A stretch of DNA of 64,000 nucleotides from Helicobacter anseris. Its GTDB lineage: Bacteria > Campylobacterota > Campylobacteria > Campylobacterales > Helicobacteraceae. The position numbers and the translations under genes were made by a program. Positions 1-9,687 of this stretch are shown here, in pieces; position 1 is the first letter of the stretch; each line of letters starts with the position of its first letter. The notes beneath the pieces are model-generated. The model searched no databases and was not told the DNA's origin. It saw only the letters and a program-made list of their open reading frames with translations. The stretch covers positions 1 through 64,000 of the forward strand of contig NZ_NXLX01000003.1 of assembly GCF_003364335.1 (NCBI RefSeq), read 5' to 3'.

Positions 1-1856
1 ATTTGATGTTGCTGCATTAGAATCATTAGAGATTGTAACTTTTTTATCTTGAGAACCTATTTTAATTGCACCAGTTGCATTAATTGTATTATTACCCCAC
101 ATATTAGTAATACTACCATTGATGGTAATATCTTTTCCATCAATATTATTTGCTCCTACAGAGGTTTTTACTTCTCCTGTTATTGTAACTGTTTCTGCAT
201 TAAGTGTATTTGTTGCACTACTATTTGAGGTGAGATTTTTATTTACAGTAATTTTACTACCACTAGCAAGTGTTTCAGTGGTGCTTATACTATCAAGAGT
301 TCCAGCACTACCACCATTTGTTACTAACTTAATAGTATTTGAACCAGCATTTGCAGTGATGTTATCCACTATAATCTCACTATTAGTTCCACCAGTTATA
401 GTGTTTTTACTATGAGAAGTATTATTTGTTGTAATTTCAGTTGCATAAATTTTTAATGCACCTGTAGCTGTGATAGTATTAGAGGTTTCTTTAGTGGCTT
501 GATTACCAGTTGCCTTAATGCTTGATTTCTTCTCCTCACTTCCTATAGTAAGTGTTTGTGCTGAAATAGTATTTTTATTCCATTGAGTAGTAATGTTTCC
601 GCCAATAGTTAAGCTACCATTTGTAGCTGTAATAGTGTTTATTCCTGTGCCACTACCACTAATATTTCCTGTAATAGTGTTGGTAGAATTACCATTAAAA
701 GTGATAGTGTTGCTTACATCAAAATTTGATGTACTTACACTAATATTTCCATCAATTTTGTTTTTTGTAGTAGTTTGAAAGTCAATTTTATTACCTGCAC
801 CACCATAACCATCGGCAGTGGCAGTGATATTACCCTGTATAATATTTTCAGGGGCATCACCACTGCTATTATTTTTAATTGTAACTTCAACATTTGAATT
901 ACTCGCAGATGAAATATCTCCACCTATCCAAGTTTTAGTCTGACTAGATTGATTACTTCCTGTTGGAGAAAAAATTACACTAACTTTTGCTTTGTTTTTG
1001 GCTGTTATACCACCAGTAATGGTTCCATCTATAAAATTAAGTTTATGTTGTGCTTGATTTGATGTTACTGAAACAGGATTACCTTCTGCACTAAAATTTC
1101 CTTTTAATGATGCTGAATTCTTAAAAGTATAGGTTGCATCCATATCATAGTAAGTATCATATTTTTTACCTGCAATATTTCCTATTACATCTCCACCAAA
1201 AGTTGCTTGAAATTTATTTTCACCAGTCCATTTTTGAGCTCTACCTCCTATAATATTGATATTACCTTTAAAAGCAACGCCACTGCCAACATTTGATAAA
1301 TCTAAAATCATTTCCCTACGAGTTACATTTACAGTTCCCGTATTTCCAGCCACACCAAAATCAAAAGTAAGGGTTTTATTCTGCATATCAATACCCTTAC
1401 CATTTGATATTAGCTTTAAAGTTGGTTGCCCACCAGTTCCAGTATTTCCTCCTAATTGTATAGTGTAAACATTCCCGTTTAAATTTTGACTGAGGGGATT
1501 GTTCCAAATTGATGTATTAGTAAATTTCAAAGTAATATCTACAGGTCCATTAGAAGTATTTTGTAGGGTATAAAGACTATTTTCTCCATCACCATTACTT
1601 CCATTCCAAGTTAAACTACTATCGGTAGGACTAATTTCCTTGTCACCTGTTCCATTTTGGTTATAACAAAAATATGGAGCACCATTAGAACTTGTGCAAT
1701 CAGCACTTGCAATATTTGCACTTAAAAATAAAGCTAAAGAACTAGCAACTAAAGGTTTGAAGAATTTTTTTGAATCTTTTAAATTGTTTGAAGAGAAAGA
1801 AGCATTTAAAGAATTATTATACCCCCCCCCCTCATTACATCAAATTTTTGTTTCAT
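1..1856 (-). CDS. Large autotransporter-type surface protein, 5' part, phase-variable and out of frame here
   Basis: Partial gene running off the left edge. An ATG at 1856 with GGAG at 1865-1868 opens a short frame (MKQKFDVMRGGG...) that reaches a stop (TAA) 17 codons later, because the G tract at 1822-1831 has 10 bases. With 8 or 11 Gs the frame joins a completely open frame from 1821 to 1 (607 codons). That frame starts with a long n-region, then a signal sequence (KKFFKPLVASSLALFLSAN, cleavage near ANIASA). The passenger is Asn/Thr/Ser/Gly-rich with recurring NTI, ITATG and GNI motifs, as expected for a beta-helix. The barrel domain would lie outside the window. Family knowledge: Helicobacter autotransporter-like adhesins or cytotoxin-like proteins often have this build. 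The exact function is unknown. Whether the frame break is biological or a homopolymer error cannot be told from the sequence. Confidence 0.8.
1822..1831 (-). repeat. Homopolymeric G10 tract (contingency repeat)
   Basis: Ten consecutive C on the plus strand, read as G10 on the coding strand, directly after ATG-A in the eighth codon region of the autotransporter. In-frame fusion to the signal peptide and passenger needs a tract of 8 or 11. The observed 10 is out of frame. Slipped-strand mispairing at such tracts is well established for Helicobacter and Campylobacter surface genes. Confidence 0.9.
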
Positions 1857-1934
1857 AACAAAAACTCCTTTTTTAAGATTTTATTTTTTACTTTAAAAAG
1901 TATTTAAGCTCTTTATTTTTAAAGTAAGACAAAA

Positions 1935-1940
1935 ATTATA
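1935..1940 (-). promoter_or_regulatory. Likely -10 element for the autotransporter
   Basis: TATAAT on the minus strand about 79 bases upstream of the ATG at 1856. The area upstream is almost pure A/T with short poly-A and poly-T runs (1952-1974). No clear -35 is seen, which is usual for Helicobacter housekeeping promoters. Confidence 0.45.
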
Positions 1941-2101
1941 TATTAAAAAATTGCTTTTTTTGAATTTTTTTTAAAACTTATTTACTAAAGTTAATGAAAT
2001 ACAAAGAATATAGAGAAAATAATTGAATAAAAATAAAAGGATTAAAACAAAGATTTTTGGGTTATTTAGTCTTAAAAAATCAAAATAAAAATATTTATTG
2101 A

Positions 2102-2107
2102 TACAAT
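2102..2107 (+). promoter_or_regulatory. Likely extended -10 element for gpmI
   Basis: TGA-TACAAT at 2099-2107 lies 33 bases before the gpmI ATG. An AAGGA ribosome-binding site is at 2126-2130. Confidence 0.45.
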
Positions 2108-2140
2108 AATCTTTAAAAAAATTCAAAGGAAAATATACAA

Positions 2141-3613
2141 ATGGCACAAAAAGTTGTTTTGATTATCACAGATGGTATTGGGCATAATCCTAGTAACTAT
2201 TTTAATGCTTTTGCAAATGCAAAAAAACCTCATTATGATTGGCTTTTTGCAAATGTGCCACACTCTTTGATACGCACTTATGGAATGTATGCTGGATTGC
2301 CTGATGGACAAATGGGAAATTCTGAAGTAGGACATATGACTTTGGGAAGTGGGAGAATACTCTATCAAGATTTGGTAAAAATCAATCTTGCAATTGCAGA
2401 TGATGTGCTAAAGGATAATGTGGTATTGAGAGATTTTTTTGACAAAAGCGATAGGATTCATCTGTGTGGATTGCTTAGTGATGGTGGGGTGCATTCTCAT
2501 ATCAATCATCTTAAAGCACTTATCCAACTTGCCAAAAAAACAAATAAGCCTGTATTTTTGCATCTCATCACTGATGGGAGAGATGTCTTTCCAAAGAGTG
2601 CAAAAACTTATATCCAAAGTATTGAGGAATTTTGTGATGAGCAAGTGAGGATTGCTAGCATTGCTGGAAGATATTATGCAATGGATAGAGATAAGCGATG
2701 GGAGAGGATACAGAAAGCTTATGAGTGTATTGCAAATGGCGATAATAGAATCTTGTTAGATATTTATGATTATTTAGAACAATCCTATGCAAAAGATATT
2801 GGCGATGAGTTTATCCTTCCTGCTTGTTTTGGAAACTATAAGGGTATGAAGGATAATGATGGATTTTTGTTTTTTAACTTTAGGAGCGATAGAGCTAGGG
2901 AATTGATGGAAGCACTAGATGGTAAAGCTCCTATCAAATATACCAAAGACTTAAGATTGCATTTTGCCACGATGACAGAATATGATAAGACTTTTTGCTA
3001 TCCTATATTGTTTCCAAAAGAAGATATAAAAAATACTCTTGCAGAGGTGCTTGCTTCTTCTAACCTCTCTCAAGCACATATTGCAGAAACAGAAAAATAT
3101 GCCCATGTAACTTTCTTTTTCAATGGAGGCATTGAAGAACCATTTATGGGGGAAAGCAGAGCTTTGATACCATCTCCAAAGGTTGATACTTATGATCTTA
3201 TGCCTGAAATGAGTGCGCAAAAAGTGGGAGATAGTGTCATTAAATATATGCAAATGGGTGTAGATTTTGTGGTGGTGAATTTTGCAAATGGCGATATGGT
3301 AGGACATACGGGCAATTATGAAGCTGGGATTAAGGCGGTGGAGGCTGTGGATAGAGAGATTGGGAAAATTTTGCATTGTGCCAAAGAAAATAACTATGCT
3401 TTAATACTTACAAGCGATCACGGGAATTGTGAAGAGATGAAGAATCTCAATGGGGAAATACTTACTAATCATACAGTTGGTGATGTGTATTGCTTCATTA
3501 TGGCTGATGGGGTAGATAGAATCAAAGATGGTGATTTAAGCAATATCGCTCCAAGTGTATTAAAAATACTTGGTATTGCTAAACCTCAAGAGATGAATCC
3601 TGCTCTTTTTTAA
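2141..3613 (+). CDS. gpmI: 2,3-bisphosphoglycerate-independent phosphoglycerate mutase
   Basis: Interconverts 3- and 2-phosphoglycerate in cytosolic glycolysis/gluconeogenesis using two metal ions and a phosphoserine intermediate. At 490 residues it has the usual family length. Visible motifs: metal ligand D11 in TDGIG, catalytic Ser61 in GNSEVGH, the DGRD and RYYAMDRD substrate-binding blocks, NFRSDRARE, and the C-terminal metal cluster in FANGDMVGHTG and SDHGNCEEM. The ATG at 2141 has an AAGGA site. The gene stands alone on plus and its stop codon abuts, with no gap, the stop codon of the convergent outer-membrane protein gene. Confidence 0.97.
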   Translation: MAQKVVLIITDGIGHNPSNYFNAFANAKKPHYDWLFANVPHSLIRTYGMYAGLPDGQMGNSEVGHMTLGSGRILYQDLVKINLAIADDVLKDNVVLRDFFDKSDRIHLCGLLSDGGVHSHINHLKALIQLAKKTNKPVFLHLITDGRDVFPKSAKTYIQSIEEFCDEQVRIASIAGRYYAMDRDKRWERIQKAYECIANGDNRILLDIYDYLEQSYAKDIGDEFILPACFGNYKGMKDNDGFLFFNFRSDRARELMEALDGKAPIKYTKDLRLHFATMTEYDKTFCYPILFPKEDIKNTLAEVLASSNLSQAHIAETEKYAHVTFFFNGGIEEPFMGESRALIPSPKVDTYDLMPEMSAQKVGDSVIKYMQMGVDFVVVNFANGDMVGHTGNYEAGIKAVEAVDREIGKILHCAKENNYALILTSDHGNCEEMKNLNGEILTNHTVGDVYCFIMADGVDRIKDGDLSNIAPSVLKILGIAKPQEMNPALF

Positions 3614-4507
3614 TCAAAAGGCATAAGTGAGATTGATTCCAAAGGTGTTGGTATAGTTTTTTGGCTCAACAAAATTTCCTATAAAAACACCTTGCTGATA
3701 GGCTGGCACAATATTAGAATCTTCAATCTTCCAATAATCATAATAAGCACTAATTTTTAGTGCTCCTGCATTTTGAAAATAAATCTTTGTGCCAAATGTA
3801 ATACGCCCTCCATAACCCATTTTTTGCTCAAAATACAAATCTTTGTCATAACCTATATCTGAAAAAGTGCTTGTATTGTGCCCAAAAAGTAAAATACGCT
3901 GTTCTATTGCACCAATAAAAGAAACCTTTGGATTAAGTGGCACTTCTCCACTCACTCCAATAGGTAAAAACAAGTATCCTTGATAGCGATCATAGGAAGC
4001 CTTGATACCTGGCTTATCTATGGAGAGATTGTGTAAAAAGCGATAGCCCAAGCCGATATAACCAAAAAATAATTCTTTTTTCATTTCAAAGAAAGTCATT
4101 CCAAATTTTGTGGTAACGCCTGTGTAATAATCTGTTGATTTTGTAGAATAGGCTGTAGTTGTTTGTGTAGTGTGATCATAAAGTCCGCCATCATAGACAT
4201 TTGCCCCTACATGTGTAGCAAAATATAAATCTGTTTGAAAACGGAATATTTTTCTTATCACTCCTATTGTGCTATTAAAATTCATCATAGGACCAGTAAT
4301 TTGCATCACATTTGGCTCTTTGTATTTATAGTATTCCATTCCGATACCAAGCTCTGCGATAAGCTGATTTGCCAATGGAGGCGTGATATTTTGCTGTTTA
4401 TTTTTATTTACTGCTCTTGTTTTATTACCATATCTAGAAATAGTTTTTGATTCTAATGTGTTGCATAACAAAAAACATAAAATGCAAAGATTAAAGATTT
4501 TTTTCAA
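3614..4507 (-). CDS. Putative outer-membrane beta-barrel protein
   Basis: 297 residues with a signal peptide (about residues 1-20, hydrophobic core NLCILCFLLCNTLES). The body has alternating aromatic/hydrophobic strands and glycines, and the chain ends in GINLTYAF. A C-terminal aromatic residue after a beta-strand is the typical BAM recognition signal, so I infer an outer-membrane barrel. I do not recognise a named family. It is the last gene of a tightly packed minus-strand operon with metal-transporter genes, and its start overlaps the preceding small ORF by 17 bases. That placement suggests, without proving, a link to metal uptake or envelope function. Confidence 0.6.
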   Translation of the reverse strand: MKKIFNLCILCFLLCNTLESKTISRYGNKTRAVNKNKQQNITPPLANQLIAELGIGMEYYKYKEPNVMQITGPMMNFNSTIGVIRKIFRFQTDLYFATHVGANVYDGGLYDHTTQTTTAYSTKSTDYYTGVTTKFGMTFFEMKKELFFGYIGLGYRFLHNLSIDKPGIKASYDRYQGYLFLPIGVSGEVPLNPKVSFIGAIEQRILLFGHNTSTFSDIGYDKDLYFEQKMGYGGRITFGTKIYFQNAGALKISAYYDYWKIEDSNIVPAYQQGVFIGNFVEPKNYTNTFGINLTYAF

Positions 4508-4658
4508 GTTTTTCTACCTTTTGTTGTAACTCTTTGAGCTGCTTTGTGTTTTGTGCTGTGGCACTTATTTGAGTCATCATAGCAAAAATTATAAACAATA
4601 ATAAAAATACCACTATCATTGCTGATAAAATCATAATTTTTGCTATCTTTTTTTTCAT
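4491..4658 (-). CDS. Small single-pass membrane protein with C-terminal coiled coil
   Basis: A 55-residue ORF that is easily missed. The ATG at 4658 overlaps the TGA of the upstream znuB-like gene as ATGA, and its end overlaps the start of the outer-membrane protein gene by 17 bases. The sequence begins with basic MKKKIAKIM, then a hydrophobic segment (about residues 8-28, rich in V, L, I, F, M), then a charged heptad-like tail (TKQLKELQQKVEKLEKNL) that reads as a short coiled coil. The overlap on both sides supports real, coupled translation. No family is recognised. It could be a small accessory subunit of the transporter or an envelope scaffold. Confidence 0.6.
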   Translation of the reverse strand: MKKKIAKIMILSAMIVVFLLLFIIFAMMTQISATAQNTKQLKELQQKVEKLEKNL

Positions 4659-5473
4659 CTCTCTACCCCAATAAGTTTTCTAATAAATAATATAAAAAAT
4701 AAACTACACACAGATACTACTACAACGCAAGCACCTATACTTAAATCAAAAGCATAGGAAATACCAAATCCGCTCCAAATAAAAATAAGAGAAAAGATAA
4801 AAGAAAGTAGCATTTGTATTTTTAAAGAAGGTGCAAAAAACCCTGCAATATAAGCTGGAATTGAGAGGATAGAAATCACTAATATCAATCCAGCAACACT
4901 CATACTCATCACTACGCCAAGAGACATTAAAATAAACATTATGGTAAGAAATAATGGGGTATTGATTTGCTTTAGCTGACAAAACTCCTTATCATAAAAT
5001 ACACTGAGAATCTCTGTATAAAAAATACAAATAAAAACTAGCAGAAAACAATCAAAAAAAACAATCAAAAATAAGTCTTGAGAACTTACTGCGATAAGTG
5101 AACCAAAAAGATAGCTAGATAAATCACTACCATATCCCTTTGATAAATCAATACAAATCACACCTACTGCCATACCCAAAGCCCAAAGTGCTGCAACATA
5201 GCTATCTAAAACATTTTTATACTTTAAGGTTACATAAGCCATTAAGATTGCCATCAAGATTGCTGCAATGCTAGCACCAAAAGTCGTATTAAATCCAAAA
5301 AAAAGCGCAAGTCCTACCCCACCAAATGCACCATGAGCCACCCCCCCTGTCAAAAATACATTTTTGCTAGAAACTACAAGAGAACCGATAATTCCTGAAC
5401 AAAAGCTAATGAGTATTGAAGCAAGAAAAGCATTTAGCAAAAAAGGATAATTTTGGAAAAAATCAATCATCAA
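4655..5473 (-). CDS. Metal ABC transporter permease, ABC-3 family (ZnuB/MntB-like)
   Basis: Inner-membrane permease of a zinc, manganese or iron importer, working with the znuC-like ATPase (6813-7547) and znuA-like binding protein (7537-8352). It has 272 residues with about eight or nine hydrophobic helices. The conserved region [21 protein letters not shown] after the first helices is the ABC-3 family signature. The start overlaps the mqo stop by four bases (ATGA). The codons for T-G-G-V create a G7 run (5341-5347 as C7 on plus), in frame here. The metal cannot be fixed from sequence; zinc is the best guess. Confidence 0.9.
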   Translation of the reverse strand: MMIDFFQNYPFLLNAFLASILISFCSGIIGSLVVSSKNVFLTGGVAHGAFGGVGLALFFGFNTTFGASIAAILMAILMAYVTLKYKNVLDSYVAALWALGMAVGVICIDLSKGYGSDLSSYLFGSLIAVSSQDLFLIVFFDCFLLVFICIFYTEILSVFYDKEFCQLKQINTPLFLTIMFILMSLGVVMSMSVAGLILVISILSIPAYIAGFFAPSLKIQMLLSFIFSLIFIWSGFGISYAFDLSIGACVVVVSVCSLFFILFIRKLIGVER

Positions 5474-6816
5474 AGCTCTTGCGGAGATAATTCTTTGTAA
5501 AATCTCTCTAAGTCAAATTTTTTATTAAGGTATTGTGTGATTTCTTGCGCATCAATCATAGCATTTTGCAAACAACTTGTAGCACCAGGAGATGGTGTCA
5601 TATTAAAAGTGATGCCTTTTTTGGTTTGAATCTTTTTCTCACCCATTACTAATTTTCTTGCTGTCTTATCTAAAACCTGCGGACGGACTTCTCCATAATG
5701 ATTTGCAAATTGCAAATCTTGCAATTTTAGGGATGGGATAATTTTTTGTGCATCAATCAAAAATTTTCTCTTTCCAATATATGGAAGCTCAAAAAGCATA
5801 TTTTTAAATACATAATCCCTAATTTCCTTGTCCATAAATAAATCTTTTGCAATGGAAAAAACCTCAAGATTACAATCAAGTTTCAATAACTCTAAACTAA
5901 TGTTATTAAACCATCTTTTGCCTTTTTCTAGCTTTGGTATAGATAAAGCTGTGGGACCAATGCGTGTTTTTCCTTTGATAAGAACATCTGGATCTCCGTG
6001 CAATGCTGCAAATGGTAGCTTTGGATTTTGCACTGTATAAACTTTCCCTTGTAATAAATCTGGGACAAAATAAAAACTCCCTGCTACAGGCAAACAACCC
6101 AAATCCATACCATAGCCCATAGATTGAGCCAAAGGAAGTGCATAAGAACCAGCATCTACTAAAACAAATTTTGCATAAATCTCCTCATCATCTTGAGAGA
6201 TTACAGCATAGCCTTCTCCTCTTGGCTCTATCTTTTTTACCCAATAATTTAAAAAAGTGCGATTTTGTGATTTTTTTTGCATTCCCTCTTGAATAAAATG
6301 TTCGCTTAAAAGCGCATAATCCATTGCACACCAATCTTTTTCATACCCAAGCGCAACGACATTTTCAAATCTATCTTCCCCATCTGAGCCTTCAATGACT
6401 TTTGGTTCTAAAACCTTGATTTTTTGTTTATCAAAAAATTGCATTTGTGGAAAAATCTCTCTAAAATCTTCAAATCTTTTTTGAATCACCTCACACTCAA
6501 GATCTCCCACACCTATTGCCATTTTTTGATTCTCAAAAATCGCTTTGTTTTGCAAGCCTTTATTTAATGCATAATTTCTTACTTTTTGCGCTGAGAATCT
6601 TACTTTGGAGGCTTTTTGTAAATCGTAGTTTGTTTCAATGGAGCCATCGTGAATTGTTTGAGAATTTGCCCTAGCACTTGAACTAACATTTGCCCATTTA
6701 TGACACTTATCTACAATCGCAATGCTTTGAATATCACTATATTCACTCAAAGTATAAAAAGCTGCACAACCTGATACTCCGCCCCCTATAATAATTACAT
6801 CAAATTCTCTTTTCAT
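5470..6816 (-). CDS. mqo: Malate:quinone oxidoreductase, H. pylori type
   Basis: Membrane-associated FAD enzyme that oxidises malate to oxaloacetate and passes electrons to the quinone pool, replacing NAD-malate dehydrogenase. It has 448 residues, close to the H. pylori protein. Evidence: the N-terminal dinucleotide-binding motif [13 protein letters not shown] (GxGxxG at 11-16), and blocks such as [56 protein letters not shown] and the C-terminal [13 protein letters not shown]. It is oddly placed: it sits between the ATPase and permease genes of a metal importer and overlaps each by four bases, so the three are probably translationally coupled. Confidence 0.93.
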   Translation of the reverse strand: MKREFDVIIIGGGVSGCAAFYTLSEYSDIQSIAIVDKCHKWANVSSSARANSQTIHDGSIETNYDLQKASKVRFSAQKVRNYALNKGLQNKAIFENQKMAIGVGDLECEVIQKRFEDFREIFPQMQFFDKQKIKVLEPKVIEGSDGEDRFENVVALGYEKDWCAMDYALLSEHFIQEGMQKKSQNRTFLNYWVKKIEPRGEGYAVISQDDEEIYAKFVLVDAGSYALPLAQSMGYGMDLGCLPVAGSFYFVPDLLQGKVYTVQNPKLPFAALHGDPDVLIKGKTRIGPTALSIPKLEKGKRWFNNISLELLKLDCNLEVFSIAKDLFMDKEIRDYVFKNMLFELPYIGKRKFLIDAQKIIPSLKLQDLQFANHYGEVRPQVLDKTARKLVMGEKKIQTKKGITFNMTPSPGATSCLQNAMIDAQEITQYLNKKFDLERFYKELSPQEL

Positions 6817-7547
6817 TTTTTGTTCTCCATCATTTTGTTTAAAATATCAATCTCGCAAATATGCCCATCAAAAGGGACTTCAAAATTTGGAACATCATGT
6901 AACACAACCTCCCTATTTACCGATAAAACCCTAGAAGCATATCCTAATAAAATAGAAATATCGTGGCTGATGACAATTATAGTATGAAACTCATTAAAAT
7001 TTTTTAATAAATCATAAATTTCTTTTTGAGTTCTAGAATCAATATTTGAAGTAGGTTCATCTAAAATAATAATGCTTGGATTCCCACATAAGGCTCTTGC
7101 AATCAAAGCTCTTTGACGCTGACCTCCTGAGAGCTCTCCAATCTTTTTATAAGCTAAATGCTCTATCCCTAATTTCTCTAAAATCTCAAATGCTTCTTGA
7201 TTTTGTTTTTTAGTAGCTCTAAAACCAAAAATTTTGGGCTTTAAAAAGCCCATTTTTACCACATCGATGACTTGGATTGGAAAATCTGTATTGATACTTG
7301 TATCTTGAGGCACATAACCTATTTTTTCTTGAAGAGAATCTTGAGTGATAATTTCTCCTTTTTTTGGCTTCAATAAACCTAAAATCAATTTAATAAGCGT
7401 TGTTTTCCCCCCACCATTTGGACCAATAATGGCTAAAAAATCTTTATCAAAAACCTCAAAATTTACATTTTCTAAGACATTTTCATTTTGATAGGCAAAA
7501 AAGAGATTTTTACATTCAAAAATTTTTTGTTTTTCTTTATTTTTCAT
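6813..7547 (-). CDS. Metal ABC transporter ATP-binding protein (ZnuC-like)
   Basis: Cytoplasmic ATPase of the importer. It has 244 residues from the chosen ATG at 7547. A TTG at 7565 would add six residues, but the ATG gives the usual N-terminus. Motifs: Walker [10 protein letters not shown] (about 42-50), Q-loop in GYVPQDTS, signature LSGGQRQR (about 139-146), Walker [11 protein letters not shown] with the catalytic Glu, and the H-loop ISHD. The C-terminal histidine stretch of E. coli ZnuC is missing. The start lies inside the znuA 3' end and the stop overlaps mqo by four bases. Confidence 0.92.
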   Translation of the reverse strand: MKNKEKQKIFECKNLFFAYQNENVLENVNFEVFDKDFLAIIGPNGGGKTTLIKLILGLLKPKKGEIITQDSLQEKIGYVPQDTSINTDFPIQVIDVVKMGFLKPKIFGFRATKKQNQEAFEILEKLGIEHLAYKKIGELSGGQRQRALIARALCGNPSIIILDEPTSNIDSRTQKEIYDLLKNFNEFHTIIVISHDISILLGYASRVLSVNREVVLHDVPNFEVPFDGHICEIDILNKMMENKK

Positions 7548-8352
7548 AGGCAATCTTTTGCGCAATATCCCACATATTTTCTAGCCAATCAAAAGCAAAA
7601 GGATCTAATGTAGAAATTTTGAGATGATGCTCTTTTGCCAAAAGCTCTACTTGCTTTGTTGAGAATTGAGGCTGTTTATAAATCACTTTGAGATTTTTTT
7701 GTTTAATCATTTGATTGAGCTTTTGAAGATGTTTGATTTTTGTTTCTTTATTGTGCATTTCTATGGCTAGTTCCTCTAAATTGTATTCTTTAGAGAAATA
7801 TTCAAAAGCAGGGTGATAAACTAGAAATGTCTTTTGGGTATTTTTTTGCTCAAAAAGATTTTTTATTTTTTTATCTAAAACTTCTATCTCTTCTAAAAAT
7901 GCTTCTAAGTTCTGCTTATATTTTTGCTGATTTTTTATATCTTTTTTTGCTAAAACCTCAAAAATCTCCCTAGCCTGCTCTTTTGCTAAAACTATAGATA
8001 GCCAAATATGAGCATCGTGCTTATGATGAAAGTCTTGGTTATGATAGTGAGATAAGTCAATAAAATCCATTTTAGGATTGATGCTTAAAAACCTTTCTTT
8101 CCACTTTGTCTCAAACTCCAAACCAATCCCAAAATACACATCAGAATCTTTTAGAAGTTTGGCTTGAGAAAATAATGGCTCATAGTGTTCTGGATTTTTA
8201 TTTTTAGGAACCAAAATGATTGTCTCTACACTATCCCCTCCTATTTTTTTAACAAAAAATGCTTGAGGATCTATACTTACTGCGACTTTTAACTTTGAAG
8301 TAGTGGCAAAAAGCCCCAAAAAACAACAAAAAAATAGAGTAAAAAAACGCAT
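7537..8352 (-). CDS. Metal ABC transporter substrate-binding protein (ZnuA-like)
   Basis: Periplasmic metal-binding protein of 271 residues with an N-terminal signal peptide (MRFFTLFFCCFLGLFATT). Likely metal ligands are the histidines in NPEHYEP, DAHIWLS and YHPAFEYF and the Asp in TLDPFAFD, which match the cluster A-I pattern. A very short His-rich loop (HHKHDAH) replaces the long loop of enterobacterial ZnuA. The sequence cannot settle Zn versus Mn. It is followed without a gap by the ATPase gene, and 15 bases separate it from the NlpC/P60 gene upstream. Confidence 0.9.
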   Translation of the reverse strand: MRFFTLFFCCFLGLFATTSKLKVAVSIDPQAFFVKKIGGDSVETIILVPKNKNPEHYEPLFSQAKLLKDSDVYFGIGLEFETKWKERFLSINPKMDFIDLSHYHNQDFHHKHDAHIWLSIVLAKEQAREIFEVLAKKDIKNQQKYKQNLEAFLEEIEVLDKKIKNLFEQKNTQKTFLVYHPAFEYFSKEYNLEELAIEMHNKETKIKHLQKLNQMIKQKNLKVIYKQPQFSTKQVELLAKEHHLKISTLDPFAFDWLENMWDIAQKIAYEK

Positions 8353-8367
8353 GCTTCTTTCCTTATT

Positions 8368-9687
8368 TTATGGTAAATCCAAAATATACTGGTAGAGATC
8401 TGACATCCCTAAAATCTTATCTAGGAGTGTTTTAGATTTTACAAAAATGCCATTTTTATCACTTTCTGGTGTGAGTGTAGTAATCACCACACCCCCTAAA
8501 AGATTTTCTGTTTTTGAAAACATCTTTCTTGTCATCACACTCCAAGCACTATGAGCTACAATAGCCCTACCTTCATAAACTCCAAGATAAAGCATAATAT
8601 GCCCCTTTAACCATAAAATCGTGGCAAATGGAGTAGCTTTTTGTATAATCATCTTTTCTTTTTCTTTTGCACTATAGGCACTTAAATCTATCATATTATT
8701 TGCATATTTCACTTGTGCTGCGGAATTCCTTGGTAAGAAGATTCCAAAGTTTGCAAAACTATCTCTTATAAAAGCAGAGCAATCTCTACTCTGAAGTTCT
8801 CCTCCCCAACCATAAAACTGCCCCATCATACTATCAATCACACTTGCCATATTTAAGACATCAAAATTTTTTGGAAAAAACGAAAAATCTTCTTGCTTTA
8901 CTTTAGTAGTTTTAAATCCTACAAATCCATTGGCTTTTTTATAAGGCAAATAGATTTCAATATCTTTTTTTTGAATATCTTTTATAGCAAAGAGTTTTCC
9001 TATTCTTGCCATACTTAAAAATTCTTCATTTTCATCATAAATTGGTATTTTGTCTTTGTTTGAGAGCGCATATTCTCTAATATTAAAATAAAAATTCTCA
9101 TCTTCTGGGGTTATCTTTGCAAGATTCTCAACTTTGACCCAACCATACACAAAACTACTTTGGATATGCGCCCAATCTTTTTTCAAATTGTAATGTGTGA
9201 TTAAAACAGGAGTGCCCTCAAAGATTAAAGAATTTTGCCAACGATCAAAAGGATAATTATCCCTAGATTTAAAGCGAGGTAAAATTGTAGGCACAGCTCT
9301 TACAGAAGTATCTCTAGTAATGATTGCTTTGATATTTACACTAGGATAATGTTCCATATCCATAGAATCATAAAGCTCTCTCATCTCTTCTTGGGAATAA
9401 CGCTTTAGATTTGGGGCAAAACCTGGATTTTTTAGCAATGATGGAGCTATCCAAAAAACTTCTGAAACATTAGGATTTGGGATTGGATTTTTCCAAGGGC
9501 TAAACCAAATTTCTAAATATTGTTTTTTTAACTTTGCAGAAAGTTCTTGAGAGATTTCTAAGTTTTGTAAATTCTCTTGTAGATAAAAATTTGCATCTTG
9601 AGGAAGCTTAAGATTTGCAACTTGCAAATTAGTAGCACCACAACCCCAAAAAAACAAAATGCATAGAAAACTTAAGAAAAAATGCAT
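8368..9687 (-). CDS. SH3-domain NlpC/P60 peptidoglycan peptidase, probable lipoprotein
   Basis: 439 residues. The N-terminal hydrophobic segment ends in FFWGC16, a non-canonical lipobox that suggests lipid attachment. The middle (about 115-265) has two SH3b-like segments, including TRDTSVRAVPT and GWVKVENL. The C-terminal NlpC/P60 domain shows catalytic Cys303 in RDCSAFIRD, His363 in KGHIMLYLG and a third polar residue at His379 in VAHSAWS. The expected role is cleavage of peptide stems in peptidoglycan. The ATG overlaps the upstream stop by one base (TAATG), so it is operon-coupled. The exact bond cut is unknown. Confidence 0.87.
   Translation of the reverse strand: MHFFLSFLCILFFWGCGATNLQVANLKLPQDANFYLQENLQNLEISQELSAKLKKQYLEIWFSPWKNPIPNPNVSEVFWIAPSLLKNPGFAPNLKRYSQEEMRELYDSMDMEHYPSVNIKAIITRDTSVRAVPTILPRFKSRDNYPFDRWQNSLIFEGTPVLITHYNLKKDWAHIQSSFVYGWVKVENLAKITPEDENFYFNIREYALSNKDKIPIYDENEEFLSMARIGKLFAIKDIQKKDIEIYLPYKKANGFVGFKTTKVKQEDFSFFPKNFDVLNMASVIDSMMGQFYGWGGELQSRDCSAFIRDSFANFGIFLPRNSAAQVKYANNMIDLSAYSAKEKEKMIIQKATPFATILWLKGHIMLYLGVYEGRAIVAHSAWSVMTRKMFSKTENLLGGVVITTLTPESDKNGIFVKSKTLLDKILGMSDLYQYILDLP

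Noticed and set aside
735-923. Short minus-strand ORF inside the autotransporter region
   Set aside because: A different frame from the real passenger frame, with no ribosome-binding site; a shadow of the autotransporter.
1-1821. Repeated motifs taken as a CRISPR array
   Set aside because: The repeats are diverged coding rungs of a beta-helix, not exact repeats with spacers.
1857-2140. Small RNA or tRNA in the longest gap
   Set aside because: No cloverleaf, no GC-rich helix; only promoter-like A/T sequence and a ribosome-binding site.
2951-3376. 141-residue minus ORF inside gpmI
   Set aside because: Antisense shadow rich in His/Ile/Ser with no start signal.
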